The translations under genes and the position numbers were made by a program. From Halichoerus grypus (taxonomy: Eukaryota > Chordata > Mammalia > Carnivora > Phocidae): a stretch of 64,000 bases of DNA. The notes under the pieces are model-generated. The model had not been told where the DNA came from and did no database searches. It saw only the letters and a list, made by a program, of their open reading frames with translations. The stretch lies in NCBI RefSeq assembly GCF_964656455.1, contig NC_135712.1:70499239-70563238 (forward strand). The letters run 5' to 3'. This document shows, one piece after another, positions 1-11,000 of the stretch; the first letter of the stretch is position 1, and each line of letters begins with the position of its first letter.

Positions 1-185
1 TAAAATATCCTTCCCCAAAGATAATCTCCTTCATTATCTTTCTAAAGTTTTATAGTTTGTCTTTTTAATAAGATCTTTCATTCGCCTTGTTATATATAGT
101 ATGAGTAGAGATCCAAGCTCATTCTTTCCTCATACAGTCCATTGTCCCAGCAGCATTTACTGACAAATTCATCCTTTTCCCATTG
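1..185 (-). repeat. Old L1 ORF2 fragment
   Basis: Read on the minus strand it resembles the L1 ORF2 C-terminal third, the segment around the conserved cysteine-rich end. It is heavily mutated. No intact frame. Confidence 0.6.
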
Positions 186-195
186 CTCCCAACAT

Positions 196-586
196 GAGCA
201 ATGACAACTACTGTACTGGTTACTCAAAAGTACCCCAAAACTTAGTGGCTTAAAACAACAAACATTATCTCACTGCTACTGAGGGTCAGGAATCCAAGAG
301 CAGCTTAGCTGGGTGGTTCTAGCTCAGGATCTCTCATTAGGGTCTAGTGAAAATGTTGGTCAGTCATCTAAAGGCTTGACTGGGGCTAGAGGATCACCTT
401 CCAAGAAAGCTCACTCACAAAGGTTATTCTGGAGGTCCCACTTCTTTACTGGCTGTTGGCAGAAGGCCCCAGTTCCTTACCATGCGGGCCTCTCCATAGG
501 GCTGCTCACAACAGGGCAGCCAAATTTTCCACAGCAAGTAATCCAAAAGAGAAAAGTCACAGTGCCTTTTAGAACTTAGTCCCCCA
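196..586 (-). repeat. MLT1-like MaLR LTR
   Basis: The minus strand reads as an MLT1-type LTR, with the conserved ATAATGTTTGTTGTTTTAAG-like 3' block (plus strand 240-275) and the GGATCCTCCAGCCCCAGTCAAGCC-type middle (near 370-395, mutated). It is an ancient ERVL-MaLR remnant with no coding capacity. Confidence 0.7.
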
Positions 587-668
587 AATGTACAATGTCT
601 CTTTGGGTAATTCTATTTGTATACTTAAGTCCAGCCCACCTTCAAGGGGTGGAGAATTGGGCTCTGTC

Positions 669-876
669 TTTTTTTTTGTTTTTTTTTAAAGATTTTATTT
701 ATTTATTTCACAGAGACAGACACAGTGAGAGAGGGAACACAAGCGGTGGGAGTAAGAGAGGGAGAAGCAGGCTTCCTGCGGAGCATGGAGCCCCATGTGG
801 GGCTCGATCCCAGGACCCTGGGATCATGACCTGAGCTGAAGGCAGACGCTTAACGACTGAGCCACCCAGGCGCCCC
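669..876 (-). repeat. Can-SINE
   Basis: Full-length copy ending in the head GCCACCCAGGCGCCCC. The flanking duplication GGGCTCTGTC occurs at about 659-668 and 877-886. Confidence 0.93.
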
Positions 877-1166
877 GGGCTCTGTCTTTTTAAGGGAGTA
901 GTATCAAAGGATTTGTGGACATATTTTATAAACACCAAAGCCCTCACGGAGGCTGCATAAATTGCTATATTTCTAAACTATTACATTGCCTCAATTATTT
1001 TGTTTATCCATCCCTGTGCAAATACCACATATATTTACTTGTACATTTTAAAGCATCCAACTCTCCACCACACATTTTATCTCTCTTTGGCAGTATCTGA
1101 AAGCCCTTTCTCTTCCATATAAATTTTTAATTCAGTATGTCAAGTTTAAAAAAAGGTTAGGATTGG

Positions 1167-1385
1167 GGGGAGACGAACCATGAGAGACGATGGACTCTGA
1201 AAAACAAACTGAAGGTTCTAGAGGGGAGGGAGGTGGGAGGATGGGTTAGCCTGGTGATGGGTATTAAAGAGGGCACGTTCTGCATGGAGCACTGGGTGTT
1301 ATGCACAAACAATGAATCATGGAACACTACATCAAAAACTAATGATGTAATGTATGGTGATTAACATAACAATAAAAATTTTTTT
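1167..1385 (+). repeat. Severely 5'-truncated young L1 (3' UTR only)
   Basis: The sequence from GACGAACCATGAGAGACGAT to ACATAACAATAAAAATTTTT matches the 3' end of the L1 at 23.54-23.76 kb. AAAAGGTTAGGATTG flanks both sides as target-site duplication (about 1152-1166 and 1386-1400). Confidence 0.85.
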
Positions 1386-2090
1386 AAAAGGTTAGGATTG
1401 TGATTTCAATTGCACTGAATCTGTTGATCAGTTTGGGGAGATCTGACAGTTAGCATCACTGTAATATTAGGTATCTTCCAATCCACGAATCCTGCATATT
1501 TCTTTAATATGATAAAATTTTATAATATTCTCCATAAGGTCTTATAGATTTTGCAGTAAATTTATTTCTAAGCACTTTTTATTTTCTAATGCTATAATAA
1601 ACTGAATCTTAAGTTACATTTCCAACAGACTTTTTGTAGATTTTGCATGCACCAAACTTGCTAAACTCTTAATTGATTTTAAAAGTGTATCTCTGACCTC
1701 TCAGATTTTCAATGTATTTGCTATATTCCACCTCTAATAACAATGGTTTCTTTTCCAAGCTCATTACCTTTTGTTTGCTTTTATTGTCTTACTGTGCAGA
1801 CTGAAATCTCTAGCACAACACTGAACAGAAGTGGTAAACAGCAGGCCACCTTTGTATTTTCCTTAACAGGAATGATTTCCATTTACTACCATAAAGTATG
1901 ATATCTGGTATAAATTTCCTAGTAGATATCCTTTAACAGGTAAGTTTCTTCCTATTCCCACTTTATTAAGAATTCTCATTCTCATGCTTTTGATATTTAA
2001 ATGGTTAATAGTTAATAGGTTAACATTAAATCATCATCTAATATTAAGCCAGCAATGTATTCCTGGAATTGTCATTTTAAATATATTCTT

Positions 2091-2306
2091 GGGGCACCTG
2101 AATGGCTTAGTCAGTTAAGTGTCTGACTCTTGGTTTAGGCTCAGGTCATGATCTCAGGATCATGAGACAGAGCCTTGCACTGGGCTTTGCGCTTAGCTCA
2201 GAGTCAGCCTGAGATTCTTTCCCCTCCCTCTCCCTCCCCCTCTGTTCCTCCCTCTGTCTCTAAAATAAATAAATAAATAAATGAAGGAAGGAAGGAAGGA
2301 AGGAAT
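2091..2306 (+). repeat. Can-SINE with AAAT/GAAGG tail expansion
   Basis: Head GGGGCACCTGAATGGCTTAG, CT-rich body, then (AAAT)n and (GAAG)n microsatellite growth in the tail. Confidence 0.88.
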
Positions 2307-2337
2307 AATTTATTTTCAGCCTTTCTCCCTTTTTCTT

Positions 2338-2522
2338 TCTTTTTTTAAAATATTTTATTTATTGTCAGAGAGAGAGAGTACAAGCAGGGGGAGCGTCAGG
2401 CAGAGGGAGAAGCAGGTCCCCCTGCTGAGCAAGGAGCCCGATGAGGGACTGGATCCCAGGACCCTGGGATCATGACCCGAGCCGAAGGCAGACACTTAAC
2501 TGACTGAGCCACCCAGGTGTCC
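2338..2522 (-). repeat. Can-SINE
   Basis: Minus-strand copy. TTTCTCCCTTTTTCT flanks both sides (about 2323-2337 and 2525-2539) as target-site duplication. Confidence 0.9.
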
Positions 2523-2694
2523 TGTTTCTCCCTTTTTCTGATATGTCATTTAAGGTTTTCTAAATACCACTTTAGCTACCTTCCAAAAGTTTTGATGTAT
2601 AATACTTTCAGTTCTATTATTTCCATCAAGATTTCTTTAACCAATGAATTACTTAGCAGTTTTTCTTAATTTTCAAACACCTGAGTGGTCTTTT

Positions 2695-3615
2695 TGTTAA
2701 TCATTTTAAATTTGAGATGAAATCCTATGACACAAAATTAACCATTTAAAAATGTACAGTTCAGTGGCATCTTAGTATGTTTATGAAGTTGTAAAACCCC
2801 ATCACCTCTACTCAGTTCCAAAATGTTTTCATCATCCCCAAAGGAAACCATGCATGTGTTAAGCAGTAGCTCCCCATTCCCACCACTCCCCAGCCACGGG
2901 CAACTACAAACCTGCTTTCTGTCTTTACACATGTACCTACTCTAGCTATTTCATATAAATAAAACTGTATAAAAGGCAGCCCCTTTTTGTCTGGCTTACT
3001 TCACTTATCATGTTTCTGAGGTTCATTTACGTTACAGCATGTATCAGTATGTCACTCCTTTTTAGAGCTGAGTAATATTCTGTTGTATGGATTATACCAC
3101 ATTTTGTTTATCCATTCATCCTTCAATGGACATTTGCATTTGTCCATCCTTTGGCTGTCTGAAGTGCTGACAGAAACATCTATGTACAAATATTTGTTAG
3201 AATTCCGGTTTTCAATTCTTTTGAGTAGATAGGTAGGAATGGAATTGCTGGGTCATATGGTAATTCTGTTTAACCTTCTGAGGAACTATCAGATTGCACC
3301 ATTTTATATCCTCACCAGTAATCGTACAAGATTCCAATTTCTCCGATCCTTGCCAACACTTATTTTCCTCTTTTTGGATTAGACATCCTAGTGAATATGA
3401 AGTGGTATCTAATTGTAGTTTTGATTTTCATTTCCATAATGACTACTAATATTGGGCATCTTTTTCATGTGCTTATTGGCCATACATACATCATTGGAGA
3501 AATGTCTATTCATGTCCTTTGCTCATTTTGAAACTGGGTTGTCTTTTAAGTTATATAAGAATTCTTATATGTTCTAGAGATTAGATGTTATCTGTTTTTA
3601 ACTTCGCTTTAACTT
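2695..3615 (-). repeat. Old L1 3' region
   Basis: Minus-strand match to the end of L1 ORF2 and the 3' UTR. The complement of TGGAATATTACTCAGC-like sequence lies near 3065-3080 and the tail near 2700. It is an L1M-age fragment, degraded. Confidence 0.75.
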
Positions 3616-4009
3616 TAATCTACTAGTTTCTCAATTTCTTCAATTTCTGCTTTTAAATAAATTGTATTTCTAGTAAATTTTTATCTTTATATATTTCAAA
3701 GTATATATTTAGGTACGTGAAGATTCGTGACAGTTACATCCTTTAAGCAGAACAATATTACATCAATATGAAATATCTCTGCTTTTCTCTTAATGGTTTT
3801 TCTCTTGATTTCTACTTTGCATAACATCAGCATTAACAATACTGATACTGAGACATCTATTTTTCTCTTTTAATAGCAATCTCCTCATTTAACTGCCCCC
3901 CCAAATCTCCATCTCCCTGCTCCAAAATGAAAATTTCTATGAGTTTTGGAAGGAGGTAAATTACCTGCACATATTTATTCAACTGAGCCAAAACCCCTTA
4001 CATATTTTT
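3616..4009. other. AT-rich sequence, no gene seen
   Basis: RNF168 downstream intron or UTR-side sequence left of exon 3. No exon-like frame or clear repeat recognised. Confidence 0.4.
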
Positions 4010-4114
4010 ACTAATTTATTTTTAAAATAGGCTCCACACCCAACGTGGGACTTGAACTCATGACCCTGAGATTAAAAGTTGCATGACCTACCAACTGAGC
4101 CAGCCAGCTGCCCC
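4010..4114 (-). repeat. Older Can-SINE subtype
   Basis: Short tRNA-like copy ending CTGAGCCAGCCAGCTGCCCC. This subtype has GCCAGCCAGG instead of GCCACCCAGG and lacks the CT-rich part. Confidence 0.85.
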
Positions 4115-4501
4115 TATTTTTAAACTCTAGATTGTGGTTCTTAAACTTTTCCAACTGTTAATTAGTATGGGAAAGCTCATATACTAATAAAATCATCAAC
4201 TCTACCTGCTCCCGGAGGGGCATTGTGAGGAGACTAAATCCACACCACTACTAAATCACTACTGACTACCTGACTCATGTTTTTTGTATAGTAGAGAAGA
4301 AATATAGTGCATAAACTGAGGAAAAAAAGGGCGGGGGAATGACCTAGATGCCAAGTTATAAACTCTTTCAGTGAGGATGACCTTGTATGGGACTAGCTTT
4401 TCTCATGTGAATCTAAACCAAGAGAAAAAGGAATCCAAATGGTTAATTCTGAGAAAATGGAACATGAAAATCCTGAGGCATCAAGATAAAAAAAAGACTT
4501 C

Positions 4502-5105
4502 AGGGACATCTAGGTGGTTCAGTTGGCTAAGCATCTGATTCTTGATTTTGGCTCAGTCATGATCTCAGGGTTGTGAGACTGAGCCCTGCATCAGGCTCTG
4601 CGCTGGGCGTTGGTGCCTGCGTGGGATTCTCTCCCTCTCCCCCTGCCTCCCCTTCCCCACTCTTTCCCCCTCTCTCTTAAAACAAAACAAGACTTCATAT
4701 CTCTCTTCAGGATAACCAGGCATCTAAGCTAGCACCCTTATTTTCACTTTACATCAATCTGAGACCATCTCAGACCATCTGGAGAGTTTTCATGCAAAGT
4801 TCATGGACCAAATTTTAACCATCAGCGGACTATATAAGCAAAAACACCAGCATACAGTAAGTGATCAATAAATAACTGATAGGGGCACCTGGGTGGCTCA
4901 GTCAGTTAAGCATCTGACTCTTGATTTTGGCTCAGGTCATGATCTCAGGGTTGTGAGATCAAGCCGCACACTGGGCTCCATTCTGGGCATGGAGTCTGCT
5001 TAAGATTCTCTCTCTCCCTCTCCCACTGGCCCTCCCCAACCCCGTCTGTGCACACGCTCTGTCTTTCTCTCTCTCCCTCTAAATACATACATACATACAT
5101 ACATA
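4502..5105 (+). repeat. Two Can-SINEs (4502-4690 and 4883-5105)
   Basis: Both are plus strand. The first is divergent (GGGACATCTAGGTGGTTCAG). The second begins GGGGCACCTGGGTGGCTCAG and ends in a (CATA)n microsatellite. Confidence 0.88.
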
Positions 5106-5978
5106 TTCATGTTCACTTACTTATGAATATCTCCAGTGTTTGTTTGTTTGTTCTTACTTTTCTTTTGAGACTTGGTTGTGACTGTATCAGAGTTTCTGGA
5201 ATTCAAGGGAGAAGCCAAGACACTTCCATCACAGAAATTGTTCTTCAACAGAAAAAGCGTAACAGACATTATTAAAAAAAATCATAATAAAATAGGCTAT
5301 TATTTTGACTAATTCAGAATCCACAAAGAAATTTTTCAGGAATTATGCTCACATTTAAATTTTACACATCCTTTGAATAACACTGACCATGCAAAAATTA
5401 GTATAAATAAGATTATGTCCATCCAAGTTGGTCTACATTAATTACATTTTTACTTTGTATTATAAAGCACAAAGGGCATGATGATACTAATAATCATTTT
5501 TCTAATGAATGGCTTCATATAATTATAACTACCTTAATCTATAGGGGAAAATTCAAAGAGTTGTGGATATACCTGGAATAAAAGGTAATTTTATGTAAAA
5601 ATAATTTAATTTAGGGATTTAAGAGCATACCAATATCATAAATATTTACTTGCTATCCCAGTCTCACAAGCTTCTCACTACACTACTGGAAAAATTAATA
5701 TACTTAGTGATGGTAGACATTTGGCCCTGGACCACCAAACTTTCTCAAGTAAACCCAGAATTCTTATAAAATATCAATAGATCTACTCTTTTAATTCCTG
5801 TTAAAAACAAGAAGGTTTGACAGGTAAAGATGACCCCAAATTCTCCTCTTTGATGTATTTTCTTACCTATGTCATTTGTTTTTCTATTGATCAATGTCTT
5901 TAATTTCCTGATTGTGTACCTTTTCAAAACTATTCTACTAAAATTTTAAAAAGAAGATATACATATATTAAAGAGGGC
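5106..5978. other. Intronic AT-rich sequence without recognised repeat or gene
   Basis: Both strands were read. No exon-like frame and no clear mobile element apart from simple A/T runs. It is probably intron 3 of RNF168, left of exon 3. Confidence 0.45.
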
Positions 5979-6118
5979 AGGGGTGCCTGGGTGGCTCAGT
6001 TGGTTAAGCTTCTGACTTGACTTTGGCTGAGGTCATGATCTCCAGGCCCATGTTAGGCTCTGTGCTGGGCATGGAGCCTGCCTGGGATTCTCTCTCTCTC
6101 CCTCTAAAAAAATAGGAG
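5979..6118 (+). repeat. Can-SINE
   Basis: Head GGGGTGCCTGGGTGGCTCAG with shortened body and internal deletions. Confidence 0.85.
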
Positions 6119-6249
6119 GGGGGGCATATAATCTAAAACTTGGGTACACTATTATGAATAGTAGGCCTCTCAAAAAAAAAAAAAATCCCAATTCTGGATA
6201 TACTTTGTTTGGGTAAGTATATTTTAAGGTATTTGTTGTTTAAAAGCAG

Positions 6250-6450
6250 AGGAATTATTTTTAGAGGCTCTCAAACCTCAATGTACACCAGGCTTCCCTA
6301 GATGCCTCTGGGAATAGTATTCCCTAAATCCCATCCCCAGAGAATCTGATGCAGTAGATTTAGAACAGGTATGGGAATTTGTATTTTAAAAGAACCCCAG
6401 GTGATTCTGCCAGGTTCTTCCAAATCACTGGGTCCCATTGTACCCTCAAG
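6250..6450 (+). repeat. MER5-like hAT DNA transposon fossil
   Basis: Resembles the non-autonomous hAT-Charlie element MER5: GGCTCTCAAACCTCAATGTA, then CCCATCCCCAGAGAATCTGA and CCAGGTGATTCTGCC in the expected order. Degraded, no transposase. Confidence 0.65.
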
Positions 6451-6579
6451 TCTTAAAGTATGGTTTTATCATCCTTTCTTCTATTCATGTAGTAATTTAA
6501 CTACAGCAAGATAATAAAATCCAAGTCTAGTGTATTACTTAAAAATTTAATGTGCTTCACTTCCAAAAAGTGATTTGCA

Positions 6580-6810
6580 TCCATACAATGGAATATTATG
6601 CCATTCTTAAAATGAATTAGATAAGACTATATGTATTTACAGGAACAATCTCTAAGATATATCAAGTTAAAAAAGGCAAGGAAAAAACAGTGATTGATAT
6701 ATTCTTTTTAGGTAAGAAAATATAAAATATAGAAGTTAGCACTGTTAATAGTGCTAAATTTTGGGGAAAGAGACTAATGTAATGGAACAGGAATGAGAAT
6801 ACAGAAGTGG
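6580..6810 (+). repeat. Old L1 3' fragment
   Basis: CCATACAATGGAATATTATGCC followed by a degraded L1 3' segment. Confidence 0.6.
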
Positions 6811-7004
6811 GAAGGGAGAGAGGAAGCTTTCACTTTGAATAGCTTTCCTACGTACTCTGAATTTACTAACATAGAACAAATATGTAACATGCAAAAAATT
6901 TAACAATATGCAAAAAAAAATTTGTTTTAAGTAGAGCAAATATGTCAGAAATTGCTTCTAGTCATGGTGAACACTTCCTCAGATCTTTAAAAACCACATA
7001 GTCG

Positions 7005-7186
7005 GGAAGAGCAGCTGGTTAAGTGGCTGACTTGGTTTCAGCTCAGGTTGTGATCTCCGCACTCGGGGTGGGGGGGTCTGTTTGAGATTCTCTCTCCCTC
7101 TCCCTCTGCCCCTCCAGCTCATGCTCTCTTTAAAATAAGTAAATCCTTTAAAAAAAAAAAAAGAAAGAAAGAAAGAAAAAAAACCA
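7005..7186 (+). repeat. Divergent Can-SINE
   Basis: The head is partly lost and the CT-rich part and tail with (GAAA)n are clear. The flank AAAACCACATAGTC occurs on both sides. It sits about 55 bp from RNF168 exon 3. Confidence 0.85.
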
Positions 7187-7241
7187 CATAGTCTAAAGCA
7201 ATAGGAACATTAATACTTCAAAGTTCTCTCCTAAAACTTAC

Positions 7242-7421
7242 AATATTAATGCTTAGCTTCCTTGCTAGTTCTTCATCACTTTTCACTTGTTCTTCCATCT
7301 CTCTTCGCCTTTTTTCTGCCTGTCGTTTTTCCTCCTCTTCCTCCTCTGCTAATAATCTCTGTATGTATTCTTCACTGGCTTTGTTTTCTTCTTCCTCACT
7401 GGCTCGTCGCTCTGCCTCTAC
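7242..7421 (-). CDS. RNF168: RNF168 coding exon 3 (UMI and start of MIU1 ubiquitin-binding motifs)
   Basis: Exactly 60 codons (residues 127-186) lie between a TTTTTAAG acceptor and a GTAAGTTTTA donor, both phase 0. The exon encodes an acidic/basic helix. It holds the UMI (around residues 141-156, with L149 and L150) and the first part of MIU1 (around 168-191, with A179). These motifs bind K63-linked and H2A-linked ubiquitin and hold RNF168 at damage sites. MIU1 is split by the next intron, so its end lies outside the window. A purine-rich run encodes the poly-Glu stretch at residues 152-157. Confidence 0.95.
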
Positions 7422-7476
7422 CTTAAAAATGATTAATAAAGAACACTTCTCTGAACTTTTTTAATACACTTGCAAC

Positions 7477-7838
7477 ATTCTTTTTTTTTTTTTTTTTTTA
7501 AAGTAGGCCCTATGTCCAGTGTGGAGCCCAACACAGGGCTTGAACTCATGACCCTGACGCCAAGGCCTGAGCTGAGATCAAGAGTCAGACACTTACCCAA
7601 CTGAGCCTCCCAGGTGACCCTATACTTGCAATATTTCTTTTTTTTTTTTTTTAGGAGTTTATTTACTTATTTGAGAGAGAGAACAAGCAGTGGGGAGAGG
7701 CAGAGGGAGAGAGAGAGAGAGAGAGAAGCAGACTCCCTGCTGATCAGGACCCCGAGACAGGGCTCGATCCCAGGACGTGGAGATCATGACCTGAGTCGAA
7801 GGCAGATGCTTCACCGACTGAGCCACCCAGGCACCCCT
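7477..7838 (-). repeat. Two Can-SINEs in one target site (7477-7620 and 7636-7838)
   Basis: An older short subtype and a full copy, both minus strand. The target TACTTGCAATATTTC occurs three times (about 7466, 7622, 7840), so two insertions hit the same sequence, just upstream of RNF168 exon 3 in intron 2. Confidence 0.9.
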
Positions 7839-7914
7839 TACTTGCAATATTTCTCAAGAAGAATGGTAAAAGTAATAAAAAAGAACAAATTGGCAAGAAT
7901 TAAAATGTTTCAAA

Positions 7915-8145
7915 TGGAGTACAAATCTGAAGGCAAATTCCTGCCAAACAGTTCAAGATGTCTCTTCAAGGAAGCCTTCCCTAATCAGCCCAATGGAAAT
8001 CTTGATCAAACCACCATCCCTCTTCACCGCAGTCCTACCAAACTTTCAACTACACTGTTATAATATTTGTGGAAATGTCTCTAGGTAATACCTTTCCCTG
8101 GTTAACTCAATGCTATGTGCTTACTAACTTAGGCCCAGATTTCTG
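7915..8145 (+). repeat. L2-like ancient LINE fragment
   Basis: TCTCTTCAAGGAAGCCTTCCC and the following cysteine-poor degraded stretch resemble the 3' part of L2. Confidence 0.5.
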
Positions 8146-8261
8146 AACCAAACGCTAACAAAGGGGATGGAATGATAAAAACTGAGACTAATCAGGGTCT
8201 AACCCTGAAGTTAGGAAGAATCCCTCAGGCTTAGTTGGCAGGAGTGGAGTGGCTGCTGAAG

Positions 8262-8415
8262 CAGCAGCCACAATGGTGATTATGTGATTTACAGATGAGG
8301 AAACAGACACAGAAAAGCAAGTAACTTTCTTTTTGAAAAGCAAGTAACTTTCTTAGATCATTAATTGGCAGAGTGGAGACTCAAACTCAAATTCTAAGAC
8401 TTAAGGCCATGCTTG
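8262..8415 (+). repeat. MIR SINE with internal 23-bp tandem duplication
   Basis: TTACAGATGAGGAAACAGAC followed by AAGTAACTTTCTTAGATCA and GGCAGAGTGGAGACTCAAAC is the MIR core and 3' part. GAAAAGCAAGTAACTTTCTT occurs twice (8312-8331 and 8335-8354). Confidence 0.8.
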
Positions 8416-8555
8416 TGGTCATTTAAACTATACTTCCTGAAAGAAATAATACAAGAACCATTTTAGAAATCCAAAGGATTTGACTCAAGAATAAGTCCTT
8501 GATCCAGTTCAAGTGTAGGAGACATAAGGGAAAGTTTGTTAAAGACAAAGTTTTC

Positions 8556-8764
8556 GGGGCGCGTGGGTGGCTCAGTCGTTAAGCGTCTGCCTTTGGCTCA
8601 GGTCATGATCCCAGGGTCCTGGGATCGAGCCCCGCATTGGGCTCCCTGCTTGGCAGGAAGCCTGCTTCTCCCTCTCCCACTCCCCCTGCTTGTGTTCCTG
8701 CTCTCGCTGTGTCTCTCTCTGTCAAATAAATAAAATCTTTAAAAAAATAAAATAAATAAAATAA
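8556..8764 (+). repeat. Can-SINE
   Basis: Full-length. AAAGACAAAGTTTTC flanks both ends exactly. Confidence 0.94.
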
Positions 8765-9107
8765 AGACAAAGTTTTCTTGCTCTTAAAAGAAAGTCATAG
8801 GAAAAGACTGCTGTTCCTTCCTTTGGATGTTGTATATGCACCTGAGGTTCAAAACTGTGCAGCCATTTTGCTATTAGCCTGAACTAAAGTACCTGACAGA
8901 AGTTAGCAAAGAAATGGAGCTAGAGCTCTGAATGAAACCAACCCTGAAGCCCCTACTACCTTTGGAATTTCAGTTAATTACAATGTTCTTATTTAAGGTA
9001 GTTTAAGTTGGGTTTTCTTTTACTTCTAGTCAAAAGCATCTTTATAGAACCTGTTCTCACTACACTGTTGTAAGGACTAGATTATTCCTTTAAAACCTTT
9101 ACTTAAG

Positions 9108-9516
9108 GGACGCCTGGGTGGCTCAGTCGGTTGGGCGTCTGCCTTCGATTCAGGTCATGATCCCAGGGTCCTGGGATCGAGTCCTGCATAGGGCTCCTTG
9201 CTGGACAAAGGAGCCCGCTTCTCCCTCTGCCTGCCACTCCCCCTGCTTGTGCTCTCTCGCTCTGACAAATAAATCAATCTTAAAAAAAAAAAAAACCCCT
9301 TACTTAAGGGGGCACCTGGGTGGTGCAGTCAGTTAAGCATCCAACTCTTGGTTTCAGCTCAGGTTGTGATCTCAGGGTTGTGAGCTTGAGCCCCACGTCA
9401 GGCTCCAAGCTCAGTGTGGACTCTGCTTGAGATTCTTTCTCCCTCTCCCTCTGCCCCTCCTGCTCATGTTTTCTCTCTCTCAAATAAATAAATCTTAAAA
9501 AAAAATAAAATAAAAC
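9108..9516 (+). repeat. Two Can-SINEs in one target site (9108-9294 and 9307-9516)
   Basis: Both are plus strand. CTTACTTAAGG occurs before the first, between the two and after the second. This indicates serial insertion into the same site. Confidence 0.9.
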
Positions 9517-9562
9517 CTTACTTAAGGACACTGCTTAGACCATATGTTGACAATTAAGTTAA

Positions 9563-10104
9563 CCATCATAACTATTTATTTATTTTTTAAGATTTTACTT
9601 ATTTATTTGAGAGAGAGAGAGAGAGCACAGCGGGGCAAAGAGTAGAGGGAGAGGGAGAAGCAGACTCCCCACTGATCAGGGAGCCCGATGCGGGACTCGA
9701 TCCCAGGACTCCGGGATAATGACCTGAGCCAAAGGCAGACACTTAACCGACTCAGCCACCAGGTGCTCCGGCCATCATAATTATTATTTTAGGTCTTCTG
9801 GAACTTGCATGGTCCAATACAGTAGCCACTAGCAAAGGCAGCTATTGAGTAGTTGAACTGTGACTAGTCCAAATCTGTATGTAGTATTAAGTACGAAATA
9901 CACAAAAGGTTTTGAAGACCCAGTAAGAAAAAATAATGTAAAGCCTTTAGATGTTTATACTTTATATGCTCTTCTGTAAACACTACCCCCCTCTTTTCCC
10001 ATTAGGTTCTTCACAATTAGCCCTTCATGCTCTCCTCATCTACACTCATTATTTGTGTCCCCCAAAATTCATATGCTGAAGCCCTAATCCCTGATGTGAC
10101 AATA
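9563..10104 (+). repeat. Segment duplicated at 62.71-63.43 kb (source copy)
   Basis: SINE, about 260 bp of unique sequence and the first part of a MaLR LTR are all found again at 62712-63435. They are about 95% identical by eye over the unique part. The MaLR is complete only here, so this copy is the source. It lies in RNF168 intron 2. Confidence 0.9.
9574..9771 (-). repeat. Can-SINE with GCCACCAGGTGC head variant (source of the 63-kb copy)
   Basis: The flank CCATCATAAYTATT is duplicated on both sides (9563 and 9773), so this is the original insertion. The head has lost one C (GCCACCAGG). The same variant is found at 63.0-63.1 kb in the duplicated segment. Confidence 0.9.
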
Positions 10105-10400
10105 TGTGGAGGTAAGGGCCTTTGGGAGGTAACTGGGTTATAAGGGTGAAGCCCCTATGAAAGGGATTAGCATCCTTATAAAGAAGAAACATGAGAGAAA
10201 TAATCTTTCTCTCCTATGTGAGGACATAATGAATAGGCAGCTGTCTACGAGCCAGGAAGCAGGCCATCATCCAACAGCAGATCTGCCTGTGCCTCAATCT
10301 TGTACTTTCCAGATCCAGAACTGTGAGAAATAAATGTTTTTTGTTTAAGCCAACCAGTTTATGGTATTCTTGTTATAGCAGCCCCAATGGAATAAGACAC
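10030..10400 (+). repeat. MaLR LTR (MST/MLT1-like)
   Basis: TTTGTGTCCCCCAAAATTCATATG, GGTAAGGGCCTTTGGGAGG, AATAAATGTTTTTTGTTTAAGCC and TATAGCAGCCCCAATGGA follow the MaLR order. Solo LTR, no internal part. Confidence 0.78.
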
Positions 10401-11000
10401 CCATAATCTATCACCCTTTTTCCATCCTTTAAGCTCAAAGCTTCAGGGAAATGAAAAAAATCTTTCATAATGAAATGCTTAAGAATCACTATCAAAAACT
10501 AACTCAATAAAAAATTCACAAGCTAGCAAGATATAAAATAAGCAAAACTCAATTACATCCACATAACCAGTTAGTAGTTTTAACAGTTGAGAAGACAAAA
10601 ATGATGTAGAAAAATTGGCAAAAGACACGGACAATTCACCCCGCAAAAATTATAAAAATGTCCCTTAATTATATGAAAATATAATTTTCCTCATAATAAG
10701 AAAAATAGCAAGTAAATCTGCACAGATAGGACTTCCAGCTTCTAGTAATGCTGGAATAAAACACTGGTGGAAGACATCTTCCAACAGAATACAATTTTAA
10801 AACCTGGAAATTATATAATAAGCAACCACCAAAGGAACTGGAGAGTGAACATAATCAGACAAACTGCTCCTCCTGGTTTTAAGCCTGGAGCTAACATAAT
10901 CTAACACCCGTGGAGGAAACTGACCCAGACTTAGGGTCACTTGATATTCTAAAAGGTTCACAGACAATTTACTGGGGAAAAGATGCTCGTTACAATACAT
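10401..11000. other. Intronic AT-rich DNA, possible degraded L1
   Basis: RNF168 intron 2. Faint L1-like phrases are present but nothing I can place with confidence. No exon seen. Confidence 0.35.

Larger units (their letters stand above)
885..2690 (-). repeat. Old L1 ORF2 fragment, interrupted by SINEs and a short L1
   Basis: Minus-strand similarity to L1 ORF2 runs through this stretch (for example the segment complementary to TTGCATTGAATCTGTTGATC-type sequence near 1410-1440). It is broken by an L1 3' UTR insertion at 1167-1385 and SINEs at 2091-2306 and 2338-2522. Many stops. Confidence 0.65.

Noticed and set aside
5085..5104. CRISPR-like or other regular short repeats
   Set aside because: All short regular repeats here are microsatellites grown from SINE tails, with no spacers.
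7249..7464. Ser-rich plus-strand frame over RNF168 exon 3
   Set aside because: Antisense of the Glu/Lys/Arg-rich UMI-MIU1 exon.
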